A DNA stretch of 64,000 bases from contig CAZIYT010000003.1 of assembly GCA_964543545.1 (NCBI GenBank), positions 310,001-374,000 of the forward strand. The letters run 5' to 3'. Made by a program: the position numbers and the translations under genes. How positions within the stretch are numbered: position 1 is the stretch's first letter; every line of letters begins with the position of its first letter. A model generated the notes under the pieces. It did not search any database. It worked only from the letters and a program-made list of their open reading frames with translations, and was not told where the DNA came from. This stretch comes from UBA4416 sp964543545. Lineage in GTDB: Bacteria; Bacteroidota; Bacteroidia; B-17B0; Aurantibacillaceae. Positions 15,185-24,600 of this stretch are shown here, piece after piece.

Positions 15185-17125
15185 ATGATCGCCCTCTACA
15201 AACAACACAAAAAGATATTCCTGACGTTCCTGGTCGTTACCTTCATCCTGTACGGCAACAGCCTGAGAAATAAATATGCGCTGGATGACGACTATGTCAC
15301 CGTAACCAACTTTCCGGAAAAAGGAAAGCCTTATACTCCCAACAACGAGCTTGCTGCCAAAGGCTTCGGTGGCATCATCAAGATCTGGAAAGTACGCTAC
15401 GCCCACGATGGAGAATCCACCTTCGATTACAGGCCGGTAACGAGCTCTTCCTTTGCCATTGAATACGGCCTGTTCGGACAAAATCCTTTTGTAAGCCACC
15501 TCATCAATGTGCTCCTGTACGCGCTCAGTATTATGGTATTGTTTTGCGTGATGCTGTTTTTGTTCCAGTCCTATGAGAATAAATTACTCCTGTCGACACT
15601 CATTGCCTTTATCTTTCTCATTCTCCCGATCCACACCGAAGTGGTGAACAACCTCAAATGCCGCGATGAGCTCCTCGCTTTTCTCTTCCCGATGATTGCC
15701 TTCTGGTATTGCCTCAAAGCCTATGAAAAGCCAAGCCCTGGCACGATCCTCCTGATCTTTTTATTTTTCATACTGGGTATATACAGCAAGCGTACCTCCG
15801 TTATTTTTATCGGCATCGTACCGCTCAGCATGGTATTGTTCCGGAAAGTGAATCTCAAATTAGTGGCTTCAGCGGTAGGCATTATACTCGGCGCCATTAT
15901 CATTACTACGCTCATCAAAAAAATGATCGTGACGGAACAGATCGTCCGCAAGTTCTACAGCTTCGAAAATGCCATGCTCACTGAGAAAGCAAGCCTGTTT
16001 GAGAAGCTGATGGCCACCGTAAAAACCCTGGGCTTTTATATTAAATTCTCCTTCATCCCTTATCCTTTCCGGAATTATTACGGCACCAATGTCGTCGACC
16101 TCACCACCAAGCCCGATCTGAACCTGTTTCTGGGCCTGGCTTTCCTGGGAGGCAGCGTATGGTATTACCTGAAATCGAAAAACAAAATTTTCCTGTATGG
16201 TTTTCTGTTATTTATGGGCGGTATTTTTCCCTTCGCTAATTTAATTATTCCGGTGGCGGGTGTGGTTGGCGAGCGTTTGGCTTACAATGCTTCTTTGGGT
16301 ATTGTAGTGATGACCGCCGCGCTGATCCTTCCTTTATTCAGCTCGGTAAAGGATTTCTCCTTCGGCAACCTGTTTAAAAAACCGGCCTTGTATTTTATGC
16401 CGGTCATCCTGGCTTACACGCTTATCATCTGGATGCGGAATGCCAACTGGAAAGATAAGGTGACCTTGTTTGAACACGACATCGAGCACCTGGAGCTTTC
16501 GGCAAAGGCAAACAGCATGCTGGGCAACGAATACTTTGAGCAGCTGCGCACCGGAAAATCGAAATACACGCCGCAGGTATTGATCAGCAAAGCCCTGAAC
16601 AATTATCAGGTAGCGATAAAAAACGATTCCAGCTTTTATTCGGCGTACAATAATGCGGGCGTGCTCTATTTTTCTTACCTGCAAAACCTGCCCGAAGCAG
16701 AACGCTACATCAAGTTAGGTCTCAAAGTAAGGCCGGTGTATCCGCAGGCTTATGAGAATCTTGGAAACCTGTACAGGCACCAGAACAGGACAGAGGAAGC
16801 CTTAAAAGCCTATCTGACATCCTTGTCGCAGAATCCGAAGCAGTACAGCGCTTATATTTCTGCCATCAAGCTCTGCTATGTAGACAAACAGTATGAAAAA
16901 GCCATTACCATCTGCCGCGTGGCGCAGACTTATTTCTCGAACGATTACTCTCTGATCGGGCAGGAAGCCGATTGCCTCTTTATGCTGAACCGGAAAAAAG
17001 AGGCCCTGGAGAAATACGAAGAGGCTTACAACCTTGCTCCCAGCAAAGAGCTCGCAAACTATTTATCGGCACAATACCTCGAGCTGGGAGATACCGCCAA
17101 ATCAAACGAGTACAAAACCAAATAA
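15185..17125 (+). CDS. TMTC-like GT-C membrane glycosyltransferase with C-terminal TPRs (1)
   Basis: 646 aa. A polytopic N-terminal half (roughly 10-11 helices to residue about 425) is followed by a soluble TPR region (about 460-640). Motifs match the TMTC/DUF1736 type of GT-C enzyme: an acidic DDD (34-36) after the first helix, the YRPVTSSSFAIEY luminal segment, NPFVSHLINVLLYAL, and the PIHTEVVNNLKCRDELL loop. Eukaryotic TMTCs O-mannosylate the Ig-like domains of cadherins using a polyprenyl-phosphate sugar. The next gene is a paralogue (12-bp gap), and Ig-like repeat adhesins follow. Function here is inferred from family and place. Confidence 0.82.
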   Translation: MIALYKQHKKIFLTFLVVTFILYGNSLRNKYALDDDYVTVTNFPEKGKPYTPNNELAAKGFGGIIKIWKVRYAHDGESTFDYRPVTSSSFAIEYGLFGQNPFVSHLINVLLYALSIMVLFCVMLFLFQSYENKLLLSTLIAFIFLILPIHTEVVNNLKCRDELLAFLFPMIAFWYCLKAYEKPSPGTILLIFLFFILGIYSKRTSVIFIGIVPLSMVLFRKVNLKLVASAVGIILGAIIITTLIKKMIVTEQIVRKFYSFENAMLTEKASLFEKLMATVKTLGFYIKFSFIPYPFRNYYGTNVVDLTTKPDLNLFLGLAFLGGSVWYYLKSKNKIFLYGFLLFMGGIFPFANLIIPVAGVVGERLAYNASLGIVVMTAALILPLFSSVKDFSFGNLFKKPALYFMPVILAYTLIIWMRNANWKDKVTLFEHDIEHLELSAKANSMLGNEYFEQLRTGKSKYTPQVLISKALNNYQVAIKNDSSFYSAYNNAGVLYFSYLQNLPEAERYIKLGLKVRPVYPQAYENLGNLYRHQNRTEEALKAYLTSLSQNPKQYSAYISAIKLCYVDKQYEKAITICRVAQTYFSNDYSLIGQEADCLFMLNRKKEALEKYEEAYNLAPSKELANYLSAQYLELGDTAKSNEYKTK

Positions 17126-17137
17126 ACTGCAGCCCCG

Positions 17138-19018
17138 ATGATAGTTGCCGAAGGCCTGATCCGGAAAACGTTTTTGCTGTTCTTACTGTTATCATTGATA
17201 CTGTATGGCAACACGCTCCGCAACGGCTACGGTATCGACGATCAGTTTGTGACCGAAAACAATATCACCAACAAGGGATTCAAATCCTTCAAAAAGATCT
17301 TCACCTCTTATTATGCCGACGACGGAAAAAACACCTACGAGTACCGCCCTTTTGTAAAAGTATCCTTTGCTATCGAACACCAGCTCTTTGGTGTCAGGCC
17401 CTGGGTAGGGCATCTCATCAACCTTGTGCTGTATGCGCTTTGCCTTTTTTTATTGTATAAAGCGCTGCTGCTTATTTTCCATACACGGCCGCCACTATTC
17501 AGCCTCTGTGTGACGCTGGTATTTGCTTTTCTGCCGGTGCATGCGGAAGTGGTAGCCAGCCTCAAGAACAGGGATGTACTCCTCTGCTTCATCTGTTGCA
17601 TGTGCATCATCATTCAGCTCGATGCTTTTTTCCGGACCAACAACTACCTCCACATCCTTTATGCAGCCTTGTTTTCCATCATTGGCTTTTTAACCAAATA
17701 CGACCTGCTGCCTTACCTCGTGATCACGCCTTTGGTCTTATACAAAAAGCACCACGCGAAAATCAAAATCATCCCCGTGCTTTGTGCAGCGGGCATTTTC
17801 CTGGTGGGCTTTTACCTTTCGAAAGCCGTAAAGCACCTCTTCCTCGACAAATCGCTTGTCGACAGGGTCTATAATTATTCCGAGAATCCTTTGCTCTTTG
17901 ACCACTCCCTGAGCCTGAAGCTCTCCACGGCCTTTAATGCGCTGGGCTTTTATTTCAAGATGCTGCTCTTCCCTTCAAACATGGTCTGTTACTATGGCTA
18001 TGATACCATCCCGATCCACGAATTTTTTTCGCTCTATGCAATCATTGGCATGATCCTGTTTGCGGTGATGGTTTTTTATTTTTTCAAACTCATTAAAACA
18101 GATAATCCGCTCTGGTACGCCATCGTGTTTTCAGGAATTTCCATTTCCATGTACCTCAACATCGTGAAGCCTGTGACAGGAATTGTAGCGGAGCGCTTTC
18201 TCTTCTTTGCCTCCATCGGCTTCTGTATTTTCCTGGTACACCTGCTCTTCACTTTCCTGAACCGAAGGCAGGATTCCCTGACCCTGAAAACAACAACACC
18301 GGCTTTTAAAGGCGTGTTGCTGCTGTTATTGCTGAGCTATTCTGTGTTTACCGTTTCGCGGAATGCCGAGTGGAAAAACAGAATTACCCTCTATGAGCAT
18401 GATGTCAAAAAACGCCCCGAATCGGTGCCTCTGAACCTCTTATACAGTATGGAAATTCTGTCGAACATGAACCGCCCGAATTATTTCCTGACGGAGCAAA
18501 ATAAAATGAGTTACATCGAAAAAGCCGGCGCCAGCTTAAACAACATCCTGAAGATTGATGCTGAAAATGTAACGGCTCTTCACAACCTGGGCTTTATCCG
18601 GCAAAATGTTTACAAGGATTACCAGGGCGCTATTCCCTATTATGAAAAAGCCCTCAAGAGTGATTCCGCCAAATTTGAAAGCCAGTTTAACCTGGCATAC
18701 TGCTATTACACCCTTGGCCGTGGAGAGGAGGCGGAGAAATTAGTGTTGAAAATATACCCAAATCACAGCGATAATCAATCTGTTCTCGATCTGATAAATT
18801 ATATTTTAATAGAAAATAAAAAATCGCGCGAAGGCATCTTATTATTTGACGAACTGGCAAAAAAGTACCCTGAAAACAATAGCATTCCCATTATTCTCGG
18901 AAATTTTTATCTGGCACTGTCCGATACTATGAATGCAAAAAAAGCCTATTCGAAAGCCCTCGAAATGGATCCCAACAATGATCAACTGTTTAAAATCATA
19001 GCTAAGCTGAGTAAATGA
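17138..19018 (+). CDS. TMTC-like GT-C membrane glycosyltransferase with C-terminal TPRs (2)
   Basis: 626 aa paralogue of the preceding gene with the same layout: acidic DD at 34-35 (YGIDDQF), the FRP/YRP-type segment EYRPFVKVSFAIEHQLFG, the PVHAEVVASLKNRDVLL loop, about ten membrane helices, then a TPR-like tail from about 465. Conserved acidic and HxEVV motifs suggest both are active. The last 250 bp are more AT-rich than the rest. A 104-bp gap without a terminator leads to the first giant adhesin, so read-through to it is possible. Confidence 0.82.
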   Translation: MIVAEGLIRKTFLLFLLLSLILYGNTLRNGYGIDDQFVTENNITNKGFKSFKKIFTSYYADDGKNTYEYRPFVKVSFAIEHQLFGVRPWVGHLINLVLYALCLFLLYKALLLIFHTRPPLFSLCVTLVFAFLPVHAEVVASLKNRDVLLCFICCMCIIIQLDAFFRTNNYLHILYAALFSIIGFLTKYDLLPYLVITPLVLYKKHHAKIKIIPVLCAAGIFLVGFYLSKAVKHLFLDKSLVDRVYNYSENPLLFDHSLSLKLSTAFNALGFYFKMLLFPSNMVCYYGYDTIPIHEFFSLYAIIGMILFAVMVFYFFKLIKTDNPLWYAIVFSGISISMYLNIVKPVTGIVAERFLFFASIGFCIFLVHLLFTFLNRRQDSLTLKTTTPAFKGVLLLLLLSYSVFTVSRNAEWKNRITLYEHDVKKRPESVPLNLLYSMEILSNMNRPNYFLTEQNKMSYIEKAGASLNNILKIDAENVTALHNLGFIRQNVYKDYQGAIPYYEKALKSDSAKFESQFNLAYCYYTLGRGEEAEKLVLKIYPNHSDNQSVLDLINYILIENKKSREGILLFDELAKKYPENNSIPIILGNFYLALSDTMNAKKAYSKALEMDPNNDQLFKIIAKLSK

Positions 19019-19122
19019 TAGGTTTAACTTAGTAAACAAACGCAATAATATTCACTTTTCATTAAAAAATCTTTAATTTTAAGATTGAGTTAATTTAAAC
19101 TTATTTAACACTCTAATTTTTA

Positions 19123-22100
19123 ATGAAAAAAGTAATCCTACTCTTAGCATTATGGCTATGCTCTGCTTCAACCTATGCCCAGCTATCGGTTGCCCCCAAT
19201 CAGACCGCTACAAACCTTGCTAATTACCTGCTCGGAGGGGGTGTCACTATCAGCAATGCCGTATTAACCTGTCCAAGCAGTGCCAATGCCATTTTTACCA
19301 ATGGAGCCACCACCAATCTTGGACTTAACAGTGGTATTGTGCTTACCACCGGATCTGCGGCCAATATTGCCAACGGAAACGGCACGACCACAAGCATAAA
19401 CAACGGTGCGCCAGGAATTAACGCCCTGGCACCGATCAGCGGTACCAGTAGTAATTACGATGGCTGCATGCTTGAGTTCGATATCAATCCCAAATGCTCC
19501 CCATTGAACATCCGCTATAAGTTTGCCTCCGAAGAATACCCGGAATATGTGAACATGGGCTATAACGATGCCTTCGGTTTCTTTATCAGCGGCCCTAATC
19601 CACTGGGTGGAAATTACGCCAACCATAACCTGGCCGTAGTACCCGGCACCAGCCAGCCGGTAACCATCGACAATATCAACTCCGGCAACAACTCTTCGTA
19701 CTACATTACCAACAGCGGAACCACCATCGTTTACGACGGTATGACGACGATGCTCACCGGCAGCGCCAATGTCGTCCCCTGCGCCGACTATCACCTGATC
19801 CTGGCCATCACGGACGGGGGCGATCCGAATTACGATTCGGGCGTATTCCTTGAGCAGTCGGGTATTTCCTGTGTGGCACCGGCTGTCAATGCCAATAACT
19901 CCACGATCTGTGCCGGCCAGTCGACCACCTTAACCGCCACGGGCGCCTCTACCTATTCCTGGTCTACAGGTTCCACAGCCGCCTCCATTGTTGTTTCTCC
20001 TTCGTCGACCACCACCTACACCGTCGGGGGCAGTAATATCGGCACCTGTATCCAGAGCTCCAAGGTCGTCACCGTGACCGTGAACAATGCGCCAACAGCC
20101 AATGCGGGCACGCCCAAAGCATTGACCTGCGCCGCAACCGCAACCATACTCTCAGGCTCGGGCGGCGGAACCTACTCCTGGTCGGGGCCGGGGATCTTAT
20201 CCGGCGGCACCACCGCTTCGCCTACCGTCAACCAGCCCGGCACCTACACACTCGTTGTGACATCGGCCGGCTGCCCGTCTTTGCCTTCCGTTGTTACCGT
20301 GTCACAAAATACCACACCGCCTTCGGTAAGCTCTTCGGGAGGACAACTCACCTGTGCCATCACCTCAACCCTTGCTGTGGCCAGCACAACCACCTCTCCG
20401 GTTACCTATAACTGGACAGGGCCGGGCATTGTATCTGGTGGCACGACCTCATCACCAACTGTAAACCAACCGGGAACTTATAACTATACGGTGACCAATA
20501 GCAGCAACGGTTGCTCAACAACAGGTTCGCAGGCGATTACACAAAACATCACCCTCCCTACAGTGACCTCCAGCGTTTCAGCGGTTCTGAACTGTACCTT
20601 GACGAGTGTGAACACCGTGGCCAGCACCACCACAAGCCCTGTGAGCTTCAACTGGACAGGGCCCGGAGTTGTGTCAGGCGGCACTACCGCGTCGGCCACC
20701 GTAAACCAACCCGGAACATACAACTACACGGTAACCAATACCAGCAATGGCTGCAGCACAACCGGCACACAGGCTGTTACGCAGAACATTGTGCAACCAA
20801 CCGTGAGCTCCAGCGCCTCCGCTGTATTGAACTGTACCCTGACTTCCGTGAATGCTATTGCCAGTACCACCACTTCACCTGTTACCTACAACTGGTCGGG
20901 CCCCGGTGTGGTATCGGGAGGAACAACTCCTACCGTAACGGTGAACCAGCCCGGCACTTATAACTACACGGTCACTGCTACAAACGGTTGTACGAGGACA
21001 GGCTCACAGGCCGTATCGCAAAACACCGCGACGCCATCGGTGAGCTCATCAGCCGGAACACTCAACTGTACGCTCACTGCCGTGAATGCTGTAGCCAATA
21101 CAACGACCACACCTGTTACCTATAACTGGACAGGCCCCGGAATTACGGGAGGCGCTACAACTCCTACCATTACTGCCAATCTGCCCGGCACCTACAACTA
21201 TACCGTTACGGCTACGAACGGCTGCCAGACTACCGGCTCGCAAGCCATTACACAAAATACCACTGCTCCGACGGTGACAATGCCGGGTACACAAACCATT
21301 ACCTGTGCGGCTCCTTCTGTAACACTTGTTGCTTCCGCCAATCCATCAAACAGCACGCCTGTATGGTCGGGTGGCGTTTCCAGCGGTGTGAACAGCTACA
21401 CGGCTACCGCTTCTTCTTCCAATACCTATACCCTCACCATCACCGATCCTGCCAACGGATGTATGCGCACGGGAACGGTACAGGTTGTTCCTAACGCAGG
21501 CTTCCCTTCTGTTCAGGCAAGCAATACCAATTCTATTAATTGTAATGTGGCTACGGCGCAGGTGGTTGCCACGACCACCACAAGCCCTGTATCTTACAGC
21601 TGGAGCGGGCCGGGTGTGACCTCCGGAGCGACAACAGCTACCGCTTCGGTGAATACCGGCGGGCAGTATACGGTTGTGGTGACCAATACAAGCTCGATGT
21701 GCTCTTCTACGATTACGATTGCCGTACCATCAAGCACCACACCAACGACTCCTTCCATTACAGCGACCGGATCTATTACCTGCTCAAGCCCAACCGTTGC
21801 CCTGAACGGCGCTCCATTGAGCGGTGTTACCTATACCTGGACCGGCAGTGGTATTATCAGCAGCCCTAATTTGCAGAACGTGATCGTGAATGCAGGGGGA
21901 AGCTATGTATTAAGCATTACAACAACTTCCAACGGCTGTATAGGCACGCAAACCATTTCTGTGGCTACGAATACAACAGCGCCTACGGTGAGCTTAACCA
22001 CCACCTCTTACACCACAACCTGTGCAGTACCTACAGCAACATTCAATGCGGTTGCCAATCCGGCTGCCGGAACAACATACAGCTGGACGGTTCCTTCGAC

Positions 22101-23718
22101 AGGCTCTGTAAGCAACTATACCGTATCTAACCCGATTGCCAGCGGCGCCGGTATTTACACAGTGTCCGTAACCAATAGCGTAAACGGATGCTCAACCTCT
22201 GCGTCGACACAGGGCACAGTGCAGGTAACTGCCGATGCCGGATTGCCTTCGGCAACGATCTCTCAATCCACGGCTTCCTTAACCTGTGTGACCTCGGTAC
22301 AAACGGCTACGGTAACAACCAATCCTTCTGCAAACATTACCTTTACCTGGAGCCCTGCACCGGCCACAGGCGCCAATGCTTCGGTAGCTACGTTTACAGC
22401 GCCGGGAACTTACACCTGTGCTTTCACTAATACGGCAAACTCCTGCCCGGGCAGCACGCAGATTACCATCGTGACCAATACCACGGTACCGCTTGTATCT
22501 GTCACTCCGACGGCAACACTCACTTGTAATACGACTACCGCAACACTTAGCTCAACGGTAACGCCTTCCTCAGGAATTACCTATTCATGGGCAGGTGTCG
22601 GTATTTCCGGGCCTTCCAACGGCTCTTCGGTTTCGGTAAATGGCTCCGGAGGCTTCACGCTGACGGCCTTAAATTCGGCAAACGGATGCTCGGCAACGGC
22701 CACCTCATCGGTGATCAATAACACCACGCCCCCTACCCTAAGTGTGACGCCTTCCAGCACCGTTATTACCTGCGGAACGCCTACCCTGAACCTCAACGCC
22801 GTTACCAACTCCACGGTGATTCCGGTATGGAACACACCAACCGGTAATGCTTATAACCCAATTGTAGCCGTTAGCCCAGGCGATTATACAGTGACGGTAA
22901 CAGACCCTGTATCGGGCTGTACCAATTCACTCACCATGTCAGTAACGGGAAGCACGGTTGCTCCTACACTGAGTGTGACCGCTAATTCTTCGATTGCCTG
23001 CGGCTCAAATTCCACGCAATTATCGGCCAATGCCGGTTCGGCTACAGGCATCGGCTATAGCTGGACGGGACCTGCCGGAGGAACGATCTCTGGCGGAACG
23101 ACAGCAACGCCTTCTGTGGATACACCGGGCACCTACACTGTTGTGATTACCAATAGCTATGGCTGTACCAGTACGGCAACAGTAGCGGTGACTCAGAACT
23201 CGGTTACGGCCGCCTTTACGGCCGATCCAACAAGCGGTGTGATTCCATTGGATGTAAATACCACCAATCAAAGTACCGGCAGCGGTTTATCCTACAGCTG
23301 GAACTTCGGTAACGGCAGTACTTCCACAAGCACAAACCCTGCTACCAACTACCCGAACAGCGGGACTTATACCATCACCCTGATCGCAACTTCCGGCAAT
23401 TGTACGGATACTGCTTACGCGGTGATTGTTGTAGAGGATAACCTGTCCCTGGAGATCCCGAATGTGTTTACGCCAAACGGTGACGGCACTAATGACCTGT
23501 TCACGATTAAATCAACGGGTATCAAGGAAATTTCCCTGCAGATCTTCAACCGCTGGGGAGAGAAGCTCTATGAATTTACCGGTGTGAAAGCCGCCTGGGA
23601 TGGCATGACGCCTCTGGGCGCCAAAGTACCGGACGCCACGTATTTCTATTTTGTAAAAGCCACAGGCTTTGATAATAAGGAAATTGAGAAACACGGCACC
23701 GTGAACCTCTTCCACTAA
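19123..23718 (+). CDS. Giant T9SS-exported adhesin with choice-of-anchor L domain and Ig-like repeats
   Basis: 1531 aa. Signal peptide (about 1-19, STYAQ) and a choice-of-anchor L-type domain (about 20-250) with FDINPKCSPLNIRYKFASEEYPEY and AFGFFISGP. Then a long series of 70-80 aa Ig/PKD-like repeats marked by YNWTGPGIVSGG and VNQPGTYNYTVT. A PKD domain (about 1350-1430, YSWNFGNGSTS) and a type B T9SS sorting domain (about 1440-1531: IPNVFTPNGDGTNDLF, IFNRWGEKLYE, PDATYFYFVKA) end the protein. It should cross the outer membrane by T9SS and be anchored or released as an adhesin. Very Thr/Ser/Gly rich, so a plausible glycosylation target. Confidence 0.93.
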   Translation: MKKVILLLALWLCSASTYAQLSVAPNQTATNLANYLLGGGVTISNAVLTCPSSANAIFTNGATTNLGLNSGIVLTTGSAANIANGNGTTTSINNGAPGINALAPISGTSSNYDGCMLEFDINPKCSPLNIRYKFASEEYPEYVNMGYNDAFGFFISGPNPLGGNYANHNLAVVPGTSQPVTIDNINSGNNSSYYITNSGTTIVYDGMTTMLTGSANVVPCADYHLILAITDGGDPNYDSGVFLEQSGISCVAPAVNANNSTICAGQSTTLTATGASTYSWSTGSTAASIVVSPSSTTTYTVGGSNIGTCIQSSKVVTVTVNNAPTANAGTPKALTCAATATILSGSGGGTYSWSGPGILSGGTTASPTVNQPGTYTLVVTSAGCPSLPSVVTVSQNTTPPSVSSSGGQLTCAITSTLAVASTTTSPVTYNWTGPGIVSGGTTSSPTVNQPGTYNYTVTNSSNGCSTTGSQAITQNITLPTVTSSVSAVLNCTLTSVNTVASTTTSPVSFNWTGPGVVSGGTTASATVNQPGTYNYTVTNTSNGCSTTGTQAVTQNIVQPTVSSSASAVLNCTLTSVNAIASTTTSPVTYNWSGPGVVSGGTTPTVTVNQPGTYNYTVTATNGCTRTGSQAVSQNTATPSVSSSAGTLNCTLTAVNAVANTTTTPVTYNWTGPGITGGATTPTITANLPGTYNYTVTATNGCQTTGSQAITQNTTAPTVTMPGTQTITCAAPSVTLVASANPSNSTPVWSGGVSSGVNSYTATASSSNTYTLTITDPANGCMRTGTVQVVPNAGFPSVQASNTNSINCNVATAQVVATTTTSPVSYSWSGPGVTSGATTATASVNTGGQYTVVVTNTSSMCSSTITIAVPSSTTPTTPSITATGSITCSSPTVALNGAPLSGVTYTWTGSGIISSPNLQNVIVNAGGSYVLSITTTSNGCIGTQTISVATNTTAPTVSLTTTSYTTTCAVPTATFNAVANPAAGTTYSWTVPSTGSVSNYTVSNPIASGAGIYTVSVTNSVNGCSTSASTQGTVQVTADAGLPSATISQSTASLTCVTSVQTATVTTNPSANITFTWSPAPATGANASVATFTAPGTYTCAFTNTANSCPGSTQITIVTNTTVPLVSVTPTATLTCNTTTATLSSTVTPSSGITYSWAGVGISGPSNGSSVSVNGSGGFTLTALNSANGCSATATSSVINNTTPPTLSVTPSSTVITCGTPTLNLNAVTNSTVIPVWNTPTGNAYNPIVAVSPGDYTVTVTDPVSGCTNSLTMSVTGSTVAPTLSVTANSSIACGSNSTQLSANAGSATGIGYSWTGPAGGTISGGTTATPSVDTPGTYTVVITNSYGCTSTATVAVTQNSVTAAFTADPTSGVIPLDVNTTNQSTGSGLSYSWNFGNGSTSTSTNPATNYPNSGTYTITLIATSGNCTDTAYAVIVVEDNLSLEIPNVFTPNGDGTNDLFTIKSTGIKEISLQIFNRWGEKLYEFTGVKAAWDGMTPLGAKVPDATYFYFVKATGFDNKEIEKHGTVNLFH

Positions 23719-23744
23719 GCACCACCCATTTTTAAGGTAAATAA

Positions 23745-23776
23745 AAAGCCTCCCACGATGTATCGTGGGAGGCTTT
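23745..23776 (+). terminator. Intrinsic terminator after the first adhesin
   Basis: A 15-bp perfect stem (AAAGCCTCCCACGAT with its complement) closed by GT, followed by a T-rich stretch. Located 26 bp after the adhesin stop. Confidence 0.93.
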
Positions 23777-24162
23777 ACTTTTATTTAGGCCTGGTAATTT
23801 GCAGTTTAACAACAACCATGTTTCATAAACTGATCTATTCTACACAGCCAGACATCCACAGCTCGGCAATTACAGCACTCCGGATAATAGAATTTAATGC
23901 TGGTAATTTATCAAAAATAAGATGAAAGATTGTCAAAAGCCGCGCTAAGGCAATCGTGACGCGGCTTTCAACTTCCCTCAACCAAAGCATAGCTTCGCTC
24001 ATTATAGCAAAATAATTAACATAACATAGCCAAAATTTAAAAAAATATTCTATTTTTGACTAACAATCATATTCCTAAAACTCCCCTCTAGTTCTTTTTC
24101 CTCAGCCAGTCCCCTTTTGGCGCATTATTTTAAATTTCTGTTAACCCTAAACAAATCTTAAA
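23777..24162. other. AT-rich intergenic region with a second hairpin and a -7 box
   Basis: No gene is supported. AAAGCCGCG (23936-23944) pairs with CGCGGCTTT (23960-23968), a terminator-like hairpin with a poor T-tract. TATTTTTG at 24051-24058 matches TAnnTTTG and is the best promoter candidate for the gene at 24163. This would leave a leader of about 100 nt; no clear TTG -33 element is present. Confidence 0.5.
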
Positions 24163-24558
24163 ATGAAGAAGATCTACGCTTTCCTTTTTGCCTGTACGAT
24201 GATGATCGGTAGCATGCATGCTCAAAAACAGTATGATTGTTATCGCCTCCAGGAATTCATGTTCAATTCCCAAACCCAGGCTCACGACACGCCTGTTGAA
24301 CATCCTGACTTTTCGAAATTTGTGGTTGACGAGCAACGCATGTCTCTCACCCAGAATCATGACGACGGAACATCAACGGTTCTCGCTATTAAATCCGTGA
24401 ACACGGCCGACACCAAAAGTGTGAGCTACCAGGTGATTTCTCCTGCCAATGGCTTTACCTACGTGTACAGGGTTACTCCCTCCTCTACGGTAATTGAAGT
24501 ATTGCTACTTCAAAACAACAAAGAAACGCTCCTGAAAAAGTACCTCTACAGGGCTTAA
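24163..24558 (+). CDS. Small exported protein between the two adhesins
   Basis: 131 aa with signal peptide MKKIYAFLFACTMMIGSMHA and a mature part of mainly beta character (about 110 residues). It has no cysteine pair beyond one Cys near the mature N-terminus and no known motif. It ends 42 bp before the second adhesin without a terminator, so it is probably co-transcribed with it. It could be a chaperone or partner of the adhesin. I do not recognise the family. Confidence 0.75.
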   Translation: MKKIYAFLFACTMMIGSMHAQKQYDCYRLQEFMFNSQTQAHDTPVEHPDFSKFVVDEQRMSLTQNHDDGTSTVLAIKSVNTADTKSVSYQVISPANGFTYVYRVTPSSTVIEVLLLQNNKETLLKKYLYRA

Positions 24559-24600
24559 TCGCGTCCTCCGATTTTTTTATTTTACTAAACCCTCATCCCC

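Noticed and set aside
23936..23968. Second terminator after the first adhesin
   Set aside because: Stem is good (9 bp) but the T-tract is short and the loop long, and a better terminator precedes it, so it is noted only as a hairpin.
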